Positions 27,850-39,600 of a stretch of 64,000 nt of DNA are shown piece by piece. The stretch spans positions 35,208,776 through 35,272,775 of the forward strand of contig NC_064536.1 of the NCBI RefSeq assembly GCF_023856365.1, in the 5' to 3' direction. The translations under genes were made by a program, and so were the position numbers. The stretch is from Brienomyrus brachyistius. Its lineage: Eukaryota; Chordata; Actinopteri; Osteoglossiformes; Mormyridae. How positions within the stretch are numbered: the stretch's first letter is position 1; each line of letters starts with the position of its first letter. The notes under the pieces are model-generated. The model saw only the letters and a list, made by a program, of their open reading frames with translations, searched no databases and had not been told where the DNA came from.

Positions 27850-28945
27850 ATATTAAACTTAAACTCAAAGCGGCAGGTATTTTAGGTACCGTAGCGACCT
27901 GGATTGATAACTGGTTAACAGATAGGAAACAGCGAGTAGTTATAAGAGGCACAATGTCACAGTGGACTTGCGTTCATAGTGGGGTACTGCAGGGTTCGAT
28001 TTTAGGACCACTATTGTTCCTAATTTACATAAATGATATGGATACCAATATATACAGTAAACTGGTGAAATTTGCAGATGACACCAAGGTGGGTGGTGTA
28101 GCAGATACTGAATTAGCGGCTCAACAGCTACAGCGGGATCTTGATTTAATTAGTGACTGGGCCGATACCTGGCAGATGAAATTTAACGTCGATAAATGTA
28201 AGGTACTTCATCTAGGGAGCAGAAATATAAAGTACAGGTATTTCATGGGTGTCACTGAAATAAAGGTAGCTGATCATGAGAAAGACCTTGGTGAATATGT
28301 TGATGCTTCCATGTCCCCGTGTGGGGAAGCAATAAAAAAGGCCAATAGGATGTTGGGGTATATCTCCAGGTGTGTGGAGTTTAAGTCAAGGGAGGTAATG
28401 CTAAGATTATACAATTCCTTGGTGAGACCTCACCTAGAATATTGTGTGCAGGTTTGGTCACCATATCTTAAAAAGGACATTGTGGCCTTAGAAAAGGTGC
28501 AGCGTAGGGCCACAAAAATGATTCCTGATGTTAGAGGAATGTCATACGAGGAACGGTTACTTGAGCTAAATCTGTTCAGTCTCAAGCAAAGGAGACTGAG
28601 GGGGGACATGATCCAGGTATATAAGATTCTAACAGGTTTGGATGCTGTTCAACCAAATAGTTACTTCAGCATTAGTTTAAATACACGAACTCGTGGCCAT
28701 AGGTGGAAATTAGCGGGAGAACATTTCAAGCTGGATTTAAGGAAGCACTTCTTTACACAGCGCGTAGTCAGAGTATGGAATAGCCTTCCTGATAATGTAG
28801 TGCAAGCTGAATCCTTGGGTTCCTTTAAATCAGAGCTAGATAAGATTTTAACGACTCTGAGCTATTAGTTTAGTTCTCCCCAAGCGAGCTTGATGGGCCG
28901 AATGGCCTCCTCTCGTTTGTATAGTTCTTATGTTCTTATATATAG
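27850..28945 (+). mobile_element. CR1/Rex1-like LINE, 5'-truncated copy 1
   Basis: The frame from about 27855 encodes the C-terminal part of a Jockey-superfamily reverse transcriptase: TWIDNWLTDRKQRVVIRG, GVLQGSILGPLLFLIYINDM, the catalytic KFADDTKVGG, and the thumb/C-terminal VRPHLEYCVQVWSPYLKKDI. The coding part ends LDKILTTLSY at 28868. The 3' end has AATGGCCTCCTCTCGTTTGT and repeats of GTTCTTAT. The frame is intact from 27954 to 28868 (304 codons). It is nearly identical to copy 2 inside CFAP44, so activity was recent. No N-terminal endonuclease, so immobile on its own. Sequence 28946-29090 shows no feature. Confidence 0.85.
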
Positions 28946-29094
28946 TATTAAAGAAAATTTTTCATTCATGCATTCATTTTATAATAGCTTACCCTTGTCA
29001 ATCGCCTTGGAGTGACTTCGGAGTGATATTGCTATTCTGTATTTTGTCTTGTCTTACTACACTGAATTTGTCCGTTATTTGAACTGCTGTGAGG

Positions 29095-29237
29095 CGCCGC
29101 GCCGTGATAAAACTACATATCCCAGCGCGCTCAGCGCGCACCGGGGCGTGGCCTGTGATAATCGTGGCAAGCGACCAAACTAGCGGCGCGAATCGTCGAA
29201 CACCGGCGCCAGAGAGCAGCGAGATGGGAGTCAGCAG
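29095..29237 (+). promoter_or_regulatory. SPICE1 promoter and 5' non-coding exon with ZNF143/Staf motif
   Basis: A short GC-rich, CpG-dense stretch. ACTACATATCCCAGCGCGC at 29112-29130 fits the ZNF143 motif ACTAYRNNNCCCR. A donor AGCAG/GTGAAT at 29237/29238 suggests that a 5' UTR exon ends here and splices to 29524. The exon contains an ATG at 29224. Confidence 0.6.
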
Positions 29238-29545
29238 GTGAATGTGCTGATGTCGCTTCCGCTCCTATGACAGTGGTCCTCTAAACTTTAACACGGTATG
29301 TATGACATTAAAGCACATTAATCCGCTGCATAGGGCCTAGCGCGATTAGCGTGTTAAAGTCTATAAGTGTTTCACGGATGCGCTGTAAACGCGCGGTATT
29401 TTTATACTGGCAGAAAGGCTCCTTCCAGCTACATGTACATGGCTTTAATGCGGTATGAAAACTTAATGTTTTCAAATGGGAATATTAATAAACCGGCTAT
29501 AACTCTGCATTGTTCTATTTTAGGTGGGGAATCTTGCGTGAGTAG

Positions 29546-32500
29546 ATGTCGTTTAGGAAGGCGACTCGGTCCGTCCACGGTCCCGGCAAACGACCAGCCC
29601 GGCAGAGGAAGCCGCCCAGACCGAAGCTGGACTGGGTGGTATGTTTATGTGCCTGTGGCGTCCAGGTTATGGGCTGCCGTCCCGTGATTGCTTGCACGTT
29701 AGTTTTCCTTGTCCCATTTGGTCCTGCTTGATGCTTTTGACGGATTGGTGTAAATCAGGGGTCACCAACACCAGGATGGCCGCAAGGACTACATGAGTCG
29801 CCCGCGGACCCTAGCACAACTAAAATTAAATTTTATCCTGTTGCTATTCTTTTAACCACATTTGCATGTATATATATTTGAAAATGTCAATATCTAAAAA
29901 AAACAGCATTTAAAACATGTTAAAATGTAAAATAAATGAAGTTTAGGTAAATTTAGGAGGGTGTTTCAAACTGCAAGGTAGCCCTTCGTATGGCTCAGTA
30001 CTCATGAAGTAGCTCTCAGTTTCAAAAAGGTTGGTGACCCCTGGTGTAAATGATCATGTTATTAAATATATTGCAGTGTTTGCGTCTCTGACCTGATGCC
30101 TGTGAAGGTTCCACTTTAACTGCTGCTGTCTGCTTTGCTGTGAAGTTTTCCTCTGATTCAGATGCCTTCTCAGTCACTGCGTGTTGATTACATGTGGTGT
30201 TTCTCATCAGAGCACCGTCCATGACCTCACTGTGCACCAGGCCACACCTGAAGAGCTGGTCAGTACCCCTGCGGCCTGTGCTGATTGGCTTGCTCTGCTC
30301 ATGTGACCCCTATGCTCAGTGTCTGAACGCCATCTGTGCTCACAGTCACGACGCCATGAGCTGCATCGCTCCAGACACCAGGAGTCAGCGCAGCGGGAGC
30401 TCAGGCAGAGGGTGCTGAGGACCAGTGGGGTGGGTCAGGCTCATACCTCTAGCCCAGCGGTACTCTGAGTCACTGTGTGTGTGCCCTAAACCTCATCTCC
30501 CCTGCAGGCGAGCTCTGAGCAGGACCGGCTGCAGGATGTTCTGGCCAAGTCCGATCACATGATGGCGATGGTGAAAGATTTATTTGGGGATGCTCCTCCC
30601 AGGCAGACCGGTACCCTTCCATCCTAGTGCTTTGGATTCCCACCCCTCCGGTTCTGCTCTGACCCCATCCCCTGCTGGCTCTCAGGCTTCCCAAGTGTGA
30701 CCATGGCCCTGGACTGCGAGCCTGCCTCTGAGCCGGTGCTGCTGCTGGATCCGTCAGGAACAGGAGGCCATGGACTGGAGCCGCTGGCTCGTGACGTGGC
30801 TGTGAGCAGGTCTGTCTGTAATGCGAGGTTCACATGGCTGTGTTGAACCTCCAGGTCTCATGTTGCCTTCTGACCCTATGTCTGTGGACTACTGCAGGTG
30901 TCCTGTCCAAGATCTGTGTCATGGCCGACCTCTCAGCCCTGATGCCCCGGGTGTGTCTCTCAGCTGCCCCCAGAGCCCCTCTGTGCCCCAATGTGGTATG
31001 TGCCCTCAGTGCTGTTCTGTGCTGTTTTCCCAGCTGAGCCCTGCCTCACCCCCCCCCCCCCCCCCCATCTGCAGCCCTCAACGCCACCCCTGTGGTCCAG
31101 AAGCTGTTGCCACAGGTTCCCCCGGACAAGGATGACCCCACTGCTTCCCTGGTGTCATGTGTATTGAACATGGGGCCTGTTTCTCCAACGCCAGGTAATT
31201 GCTGCTCCATGCTGGTGGACAGGCCTGGCTGTTAACTGGCAATAGCCACCAGCTGGTTTGTTCCTGTGCAGGGAAGAGGACCAGCAGGGGGCAGTGTGCC
31301 AACTTCTCCAGGTTGAGCAGCTCAGACATGCGCTCCTCAAGTGGAGGCTGCTCCAGTCTGGAGGTGCTGCAGGCCAGGCTGAAGAAGATGGAACTGCAGC
31401 TGGACTCCTTGGGCCCTTCTGCTTCAAGGGCTTCTGAGGACCAGCAAGGGGATGCCACCCTAAGTGGATTCTCCACAGCGCTGGTGGCCATCTTGGGCCG
31501 CCTGGTCCAACACCTCTGCAGGGTACAGACTGTGTGCGTCTGTGTGTGCAGACACCCAGAGAGGGGGTCTTCCCTGTCAGTGACAGCGATGTACCCGTTT
31601 GCCCAGAGCCATGAGGAGGTGCAGAAGGAGGTTACAATAAGGAGGCGTCTGGAGGAGCAGCTCGGAGAGCAACAGCAGCTGATTGATGCTCTTACTGCAG
31701 AATCTCTCCTGCTTCATCGGGACAACACCACTCTGCAGGTAGGTCTGGGTACCGCAACTTCCTCCTTGTTACCAGGGGATCTGCACAGCACTAAGCAGTC
31801 TGATGCTCTGTCTGACTACAGAAGCATGTGAAAGATCTGGACAAGCGCCTGGGTACACTGGTGCTGGCACTGGAAGAACGGGGTAGAATGGGGCCTGAAG
31901 CTGAGCCCAGAACTTGTCTCCATGGCCGTGAAGACACCTGCACAGATGCGCACAGATTGCAGTTGAGCAGTGCTGTGTCTCCTGAGAAGGACCTGCGAGA
32001 GGTGTCATCTCCATTCCCAGCAGTACTGCTTTCACCCCCCCGCCAGACTGACAGCTGCTCCTCCCACACTGAAGGTAAGTGCTACAGCCTGCTTTAGGGA
32101 GGGGGGGGTGCTGAGTTTCTCAGTGGAGTTCAGCTGAGAACCTGGTGCCCCCTACAGGATAGCTGTTGATTCGAAGCAGCTGCTCTGCTAAATGACTGAG
32201 TTCTCCTCCTTTGCTTTTTATTTTAGTGGCAATAGGTGAGCTGCTGCAGTACCAGGCCACATCCAGTGTGGGGTGTCAGGAGGTAGTGGAATATGACGAG
32301 TCCATGGCTTCCAGCTGCTCATTCATGAGCTTGCCTTGCCATGGCTTTGCCCACAGCTCCACCTCCAAGCTGGACCCGGTGCCACTGCAGCTCAGGCAGG
32401 CGTCACAGCAGAATCCGCTGATGCCAGCCCCGAGTGTGGCTGGTAGGACTGCACAGCGCCCAGCACAGGTCTGATATGTTCTGTCAGTCAATCAGCTGGG

Positions 32501-33021
32501 AACCTTTCAATGGGGAGACGTTTCACCATTGGCCTGTATTAATGTGCATCTTGCCAAAAGGAGGGACACTCTGTGGAACAGCAGCTCCTGGAGTTGAACA
32601 GGCGCAGTGTGGAGGCACGAAGCAGACTGCTCTTGCTCATTGAGGAGCAGAGGCAGGCCATCGGGGGTGGGGTTTCTCCCTGCATCTCTCCCATCCCCTC
32701 TGCGAGGCCCCCTGGGGTATCCACCTTGCTGCCTGTGCCTGAAGCAGAGCCGTAGGTGTGTGGCCCATCCAGAGACTGTTAGCACCGGGGGCAGGGCCAG
32801 ACACTTTCTGGTGTTGGATAGAGTACTGGCTGGCTTTCAGATTCACAGCAGGGTGCTCTGGCTGGGAGAACCACTGGATTATTAACCTATAGACCCAGTG
32901 ACAGGGTGCGGTAGCTGTGTCAGGGCGGATGCAGGGTGCCGTCTATGGTGACCTTCTTCCCCTCTACAGGCTCTCCAGGAGGATGGGGCAGGCTGGGCCA
33001 CCAGGCAGTGCCGCGCTGTAG
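29546..33021 (+). CDS. SPICE1: Spindle and centriole-associated protein 1
   Basis: Coding exons: 29546-29638, 30211-30258, 30346-30429, 30508-30610, 30686-30809, 30898-30995, 31075-31194, 31272-31522, 31607-31738, 31822-32074, 32227-32468, 32561-32751, 32970-33021. Phases agree, giving about 596 residues (human about 855). SPICE1 localises to centrioles and spindle and is needed for centriole duplication and spindle integrity. Family hallmarks: STVHDLTVHQATPEEL, LQDVLAKSDHMMAMVKDLFG, the coiled-coil EEQLGEQQQLIDALTAESLL, AVLLSPPRQTD, and LLELNRRSVEARSRLLLLIE followed by VSPCISPIPS. Adjacency to CFAP44 matches human 3q13. The last junction is uncertain: using donor GCC/GTAGGT at 32751 gives the stop at 33021; without it the frame ends at a TAG at 32753-32755. 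The middle region (30686-31194) is weakly conserved, so those exons are less sure. Confidence 0.88.
29756..30043. mobile_element. hAT-type MITE
   Basis: 288 bp with perfect 14-bp inverted termini CAGGGGTCACCAAC / GTTGGTGACCCCTG and an exact 8-bp duplication GTGTAAAT (29748-29755 and 30044-30051), the hAT target-site length. No coding capacity. It sits in the first coding intron of SPICE1. Confidence 0.9.
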
Positions 33022-33084
33022 AGGATGACCCTGCTGGCTTGATGACCACAGGAGCTTGTTCATAGCACTTACTGTACAGTCATG

Positions 33085-33090
33085 ATTAAA
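33085..33090 (+). terminator. Poly(A) signal ATTAAA, likely SPICE1 3' end
   Basis: ATTAAA, 64 bp after the proposed stop. SPICE1 and the CARD gene are tail-to-tail with about 600 bp between their stops. Confidence 0.55.
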
Positions 33091-33559
33091 TGTTTTACTG
33101 GCAAATTCTGTTCTCTGTAGTTTAATATATGCCTCACCAAGATATTATGGCCATGCTGGTTCTTGGCTGTTGCATGTCTCCTTTTTGTACCATCCTGTCG
33201 TCCTCAAGTTTTCATTCAAATGTTTCTCAAACTTTATTGAACATGCAGAAAGCCATTTAAAAAGACTGAGTATGACATTTCTTCATACATTCTAAAGATG
33301 TAAAAATAACACCATGATTCTTTGAGGATACAACATACAGGTTTTTCTTTACAAAATATATTTAACTAAAAACTATTCGATTAGAAGTTAAAATATTTAC
33401 AATAACGCAAACATTTCGTAGAGCACCTGTGCAGTATGTGACCACAGAAGGAGGATCAGTTGTGTGTCTTATGTGCTGCAGTGCAAACACATTCCAGATC
33501 TTTAGGGATCCTGCCCTTGGGCTGGTTGTGTAACCTCTGTCTCCTACAACCATTCGCAT

Positions 33560-33565
33560 TTTATT
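33560..33565 (-). terminator. Poly(A) signal for the minus-strand CARD gene
   Basis: TTTATT on the plus strand (AATAAA on the minus), 59 bp after the CARD-gene stop. A second AATAAA lies at 33238-33233. Confidence 0.5.
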
Positions 33566-33623
33566 GTAAACTAAAATCTTAGATTCACTGAGGCAGCCTG
33601 AACAGTGTGCAGTGGCAGGGATC

Positions 33624-36600
33624 TCACAGCACCTCACAGTCACTCTTGGCCATGGCTGAGATCCAGCTGCGTTTATAAACAAATGTGACATCACACTGTG
33701 GCCCCAGGCTCCTAAGCAGGAAGCAGACACCAGCCTCCTCAAGCTGGGCGGAGCTATTGCCAGCCAATGGTAGCAGCTTCAGCTCTGTCTCCCTCACCCA
33801 GACACACCCCTCCCCCTCCCATAGCACCTGCCCCCCCACTTTCCGTAGCTCTACCAGGCCGCTGCTCCCCAGGCCCAAGACACGGATACAGCGTGGCTCT
33901 GCTGCCTGGAACCACTGCCCGTCCTGATAACCATGGCAGCAGAGGCGCACCAGTGCCAGCGTGGCGTCCGAGAAGCAGAAACGAAACGTCTCCTCCAGTC
34001 CATCATCGATAGCAACGGGCCCAGAGACGCTGCGCGCCCAGCAGAGGTGGGCCCCGCCCTTTGGCAGCCACAGTGCCACTGGGTGAAGCAGGAAGCCATG
34101 GTGCTCACCAGGCAGCAGGTGGCGCTTTAGTGCTTGCACTGTGTCCTCATGCAGCGGCAGTAAGCTGGGCAGCTCCAGTGCCGCTGGGTTGAACTCCAGC
34201 ACTGCCAGAAGCCTTTGCCTCATGCCAGCGTCAAAGGAGTCAGACCCGAAGGCAGGCTGGCTCAGGGCACGCTGCACTGCCTCAGTGAGCAGGGCCAGGT
34301 CTGGTGAGGGGGGGGGTACCTAGCGTCGTGGGACACACCCGCTCCAGCAGCCGCATCACAGCCTGGCATATGGTGTGGTACTGCGACGCCAGTGATGGAG
34401 ATGGCAGAGGCAGGCCGGCCAGCACGCGGGTGATGGCTCTGCAGGGCACGCCACAGAAGCGCGTGACCCTGCGTAGCACACGTGGCCTGCAGCTGACCGC
34501 CACTCCTTGGGGGTGAGAAGGACCGAGCAGCTGCAGGCTGTCCCGCTGGGGGTACAGGTCCCGCAACAGCTGGGCCAGCACCGGCACAGCCTCCAGGAGT
34601 CCCCTGGCTCTGCACTCACCATCCCAGCACTCCTCCAGCTCTGCCAGCAGCTCTGCCTCCGCCCGACCTCCGGCCACACCCCGCAGCCGCTGCACCACCC
34701 CCAGAAGCCCCTCCCATGGCTCCGCCCACTGCCACACCCACGGCTCCTCCACCATCTCTGCCAGCATGTCCCACATCAGAAAGGTGAAGATGTGCCCTGC
34801 CCTGACGTGGGTGTGGCTGCCCTGCAGGAGGCGCTCCGCTTCTCCCAGCAGCTCCAGCAGCAGGGTCCCCCTCCGGGAGAGCCGTATACCTGCCAAGCAG
34901 CAGAAAGAACACATTCGTTCTGAAAACGGTGTGCAGAATTTTGTTACAGTTTCCGGGTTGAACGATGTTTCCCCGGAGCAGTGAGAAATGGTGTGCAACT
35001 AGAGGTACGTTTTCTCTTGTTTGGTGGGTGCTACTCAATCAGCAACAACACTGATATAAGCCAGTTGCAATGCTTGCATAACACAACACACTACTGTCTC
35101 CGTTTTAAGTAAAGGTTGGGAAACCCTGATCTTGGAGTGCTGATATTCAGCAGGTTTTCCATCTTACCTGGATCTCAGACAGATAGTAACTTATCAGGTC
35201 GAACAGAAAACCTGCAAGACAGCAGCACTCCAGGATCAGGGCTGCCTACCTCCAGTTTAAAAAAACTATTTGCAGCTTATCATCAGAGCTGAACGTAGCA
35301 CAGGCTTAACTGGCTGGAAGCTGCCTGAAAAAGCTGCTTTGAGGGGTGCAGATAGGGGGTCCTTACAGAAACTCCTGGGGAGAGGAAGGATGATTCAGTA
35401 ATGCCAACCTCTGTGCAACTGGCACCAGTCCGAGCAGAGTGATTGACATGTTGTGTAACACTGCTGCACACATACCCTGCGTGTCGCACTGCTGTAGTCT
35501 CCGGAGCAGCCGGCCCACGTCCTGTGTCTTTTCCAGGAAGAGCTCCACCAGTGCTGCCAGCTGGGCCACGTCGTCTATGCGCGCCTTCTCCAGGAGGCGC
35601 TCTCGCACATCCCCCCACCGCAGCCCCAGCGCCACGCCTAACTCGCACATGTTGAACTGTGGTGCAGCCTCTGTGGCCATGCCAAGCAGCGCCATGGCCT
35701 CCTGCAGCACATCTGTGACACATGGACATGTGATCAAGGTCATGCCTCGAGCTACTCAGATAAACCCCCTTGATAACTCCACCCACCTTTTCCTTCACTG
35801 GCTTCCCAGGACCCCACACGGTCAGATGTCAGACTACGTGGCATGTCCTGTGTCCATGCGTCTCCAGTAGACCAATCCGTCATGGCAGCGGCTCCGCTCT
35901 CTGCCACAGCCACAGAGCAATGACCGGCGGGTGTTTCAGGGCATGAGGTCGGCCCCCAGCCCTGCAGCTCGGCGCCCAGCTGCGGGTCCTCCTGGCACAG
36001 CGCCTTGTAGAAGGCAGTACAGGCCCGCTCGCCCTTGGACAGGCAGCTGAGCAGCAGCCGTTGGCTCTGCTGGAATGGGGTGGGCTCAGCTTGCTGCGAG
36101 TCCAGCTCCAGCTGTGTCAGGATCCCACTAGAGAAGAGCTGAAGCGACACGGGCAGCACGGACACCCCCAGGCGCTTGCACAGCACCCCCAACTGCGTTC
36201 GCAGCCTGTACACTGAAAAACACAGGCACACTCACTCACACTGATTCACGGTGCAGATGGGCTGACGTGGACACCACTTCCTAACCTGTCTGCTCACCTG
36301 AGGGTCCACACTGGAAGGCTGCAGTAAACAGGAGACAGAAAAGCACATGAGCCCCTTATATGCAGAGGGCACCCCCACCTGGGCAGGAGGGTGAATTGCA
36401 CAGAAATCTACTCCTATGGCAACACTACTGCCGCCTACTATATGTCTGAGCGTGTAACACGGTATAACATGCAGACGCAATCCAAGGAGTACGAGTGGCT
36501 CACTGACGCGCGTCCAGTACAGAGATGCTCACCTTCCAGTCCGCCTTGGAGGTCTGCAGTAGAGACAGGAGAGGGACAGACCATAAGTATCATGTGAGCA

Positions 36601-39600
36601 GACCCTGCCCCCTCCTCCTCCCAGCAATGGCGGTGCATTGTTACCTGTGCAGCTATGCAGCCAGGCGCGCAGGCGGGGGTAGTTGCTCTGACATGCCTTC
36701 AGGCAATCCAAGAACTGCCCAGCCTGCTCATCATCCATTTGGGCCTGGACCACCTCCAGGAGGCGCCGTGCACGGTCGGCAGCCGTGCGCTCCGCCTGCA
36801 CCAGCTGGTAGCTGTCGCGGGGCAGCAGGTTCTTGGCCAGCATGCAGTCCAGCAGCGGTGCCGTGTTGTACAGTGCGTCCACCAGCAGCTCCTGGGCCGC
36901 CTGCAGGTGCACCTTCACCTGGGCTGCTTGCAGGGGTGGTGCCGCCGAGTCTACGGGAGCCACAGCCAGTGGGTTAACAAAGCACAGAGCATTGGGGGGG
37001 GGGGGCGGTTAATAATCACAATTGCTGGAGCCTGTGTGGAAAAGCCCATTGGAGGGATATTTGGATGGATAGTGGAATATCATTCTTTCCATCTGAACGA
37101 CTTTATTTTTGGGTCTTTCCATGTCAAATTGTCACACTTTCGGGCCTCATCGTCACGGATTTTAACGAACCTTGGTAGGCTGATTTGGTCACATGAGTAA
37201 CTCATAAAACTGAAATTGGGCGAGTGTGGGATCAATACTGAGGGAGATTTAAGCAAACAAAGTTTTTTACTTTTTTGGGGGGGACTGTGAATTTGACTGG
37301 CTATATTTACTTCAATACAAGCTGCACAGATATGGTCCTTAAATAGTTTTAAAGCTATTGTCCAGCTCAATAGATTGAATAAATAATATGCCGTCCCCAT
37401 ATGAATAATAACCGAGTAAAATATTTAAAATTCAATAATTAAAAAAAAAACCTATATTTCAAAATTGATACATTTTTTTACTAAAGCTAGATCATAATGT
37501 CATGAACATCTCCAGAAATTTTGGTCTTTGGATTTTGAGTTGTTGCTGAGATATCATTACTCATCTGAAGTGTGTATCAGAACCACAGTTCCTTACATTG
37601 CTGTTAGCAGTAGCAGAATAGCAGTTAGTGCATGCATGGTACAGGGTTATTATTTTTCATGACATCTACAACTATTGCCAGAACTAGCCATGGCAATATA
37701 AATTAAATTAAAACATTTTAAATTGCTATTAATAATGAAGAAAAAGACAATATTTCCAAAGTAAGTGGAAAAATATTAATTTAATTTGTTAATTAATGGT
37801 ACAATCAGAATAGGGGGACATGGGACATTTGCGAGGTTACATTCCAGAACCCGTCACGAATGAGGATGATTCGCGGATGCTTGGTACAGTCACTAAAAAT
37901 GGTAATATGTGCTTATTTCTATAGTTTAAACCCTAAATATGACCTCAGTCATACTCCCAAAACACTTTAATTTAATTTAAAAAACAAATGTTTGGTGTAA
38001 AAATAGAGTACAGTATCGCCGGATTTTTGTCACACTAGCACATTTACAGTACAGTACACTAATGTTACCCCTACTAATTCACAGAACTCGGCATTCATTG
38101 GCTGCCGTTTTCTTTGCATTCACAGGAAGGTAAAATGAGTAAACGAGCGGGACTGTAAACTTACTGACAGAAGTCATATATGTAACCAAGGTACAATTCA
38201 ATAAAATACGTAAAGGAAACATGTAAATGTAATTTTTGCGGATCTGTGAATTTGTGAATCACAAAGCGCAAATGCACAGGAGCTGACTGTACTCTCAATT
38301 TACTGTATAGTCCAGCAGAGATTTTGATGCAGCTATTGAGTCTTTGCTTGAAACTGTGTATGTCCGCCCTGTTGCTGTCACAGGTTCATCTACTAAAAGC
38401 ACATTCTGATGATCCATAACAAGTCTATCAGGATGGCATAGGAATGAATAGGATGGAGATGGTCCATGAGGATGTAAAAAGCTCAGTCTCATCGTCTCAG
38501 CTCTCCAGTGCTGGGCATAGTTTCTTCAACACAGCCTAGCCACTAATTATCATCATATGCAGCCACAACATAACCTTTGATGCTTGCAAAGTCGAGTGAT
38601 TCTCTCAGTGTGCACTTACACTGGACCGATTTGCACACCTCACTCACCTCTGATGAATGCAGGGCATTTATTAGTCATATTTACTAGCCATGTGGGTCTT
38701 TTAAATAGTATGGTAAGTACATGTGTCTGCAATGACATTAATGAAGCTTTCCTTAAATTTCAGTGTAGCATATTTGTAACCTTAATTAATGTTATTACTT
38801 ACACCTCTGCTTGTTATACTATTTCATGTCAGTTCGGCCCATTAGTGATATGAAACCATGTGACGTTACATTTATATCAAGATATCTCAGCAACAACCAA
38901 ATTGTCTGGAGATGTTTAGGACATTATGAGATAGATTTAATAAAAAAAATTGATCAATTTTGAAATATAGGTTTTTTGTTATTGAATTTTTTATATTGTA
39001 ATCAGTTATTACATAGTAATTATTCATATGGGGACAGCATATGAGGACCATATTCAATATGTCAATATGAGGACCATCAAAGTCATAGCTCCCCCCCCCC
39101 CCTAAAAAAAAAGTTAAAACTTTGTTTGCTTAAATCTCCCCCAATATTGATCCCAGATACGCCCAATTTCAGTTTCATGAGTTACTCATGTGACCAAATC
39201 CGCTGCCAAGTTTAATTAAAATCCGTGACAACGAGGTCCGAAAGTGTGATGATTTGACATGGAATGACGCTTTTGCAAATCAATTCTAACACAAAAGTAT
39301 AGATTTTTATTTGGTAATTTATATGTTCATATTCTTACAGAGAGTTACACATTAAACTACTACTGGGCAGGACCCCCATATGGGGGGAGAAAGGGGAAGG
39401 GGTCCACATACTAAGTAACCCCCTCCCTTGGACTGGCACTGATACCAACACTTGATCGCATAGTAATTAGATCGAAAAGAAAATCAGTTGTGTCGCCCAT
39501 TCCTAGCCTGGGGTGCAAAGAGTGCATTCAGCACGTGATGGGCCACTTACTAATGCGTGACTTCAGTTCTGCTGGAGGCTCCATCGGCCCATCCAGATCT

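Noticed and set aside
32753..32755. TAG as the definite SPICE1 stop
   Set aside because: The sequence CC/GTAGGT at 32751 is a good donor and a downstream exon with an acceptor exists; kept as an alternative, not the main model.
34298..34316. 19-bp GT..AG intron in the CARD gene
   Set aside because: Below any plausible intron size; better explained by a homopolymer indel.
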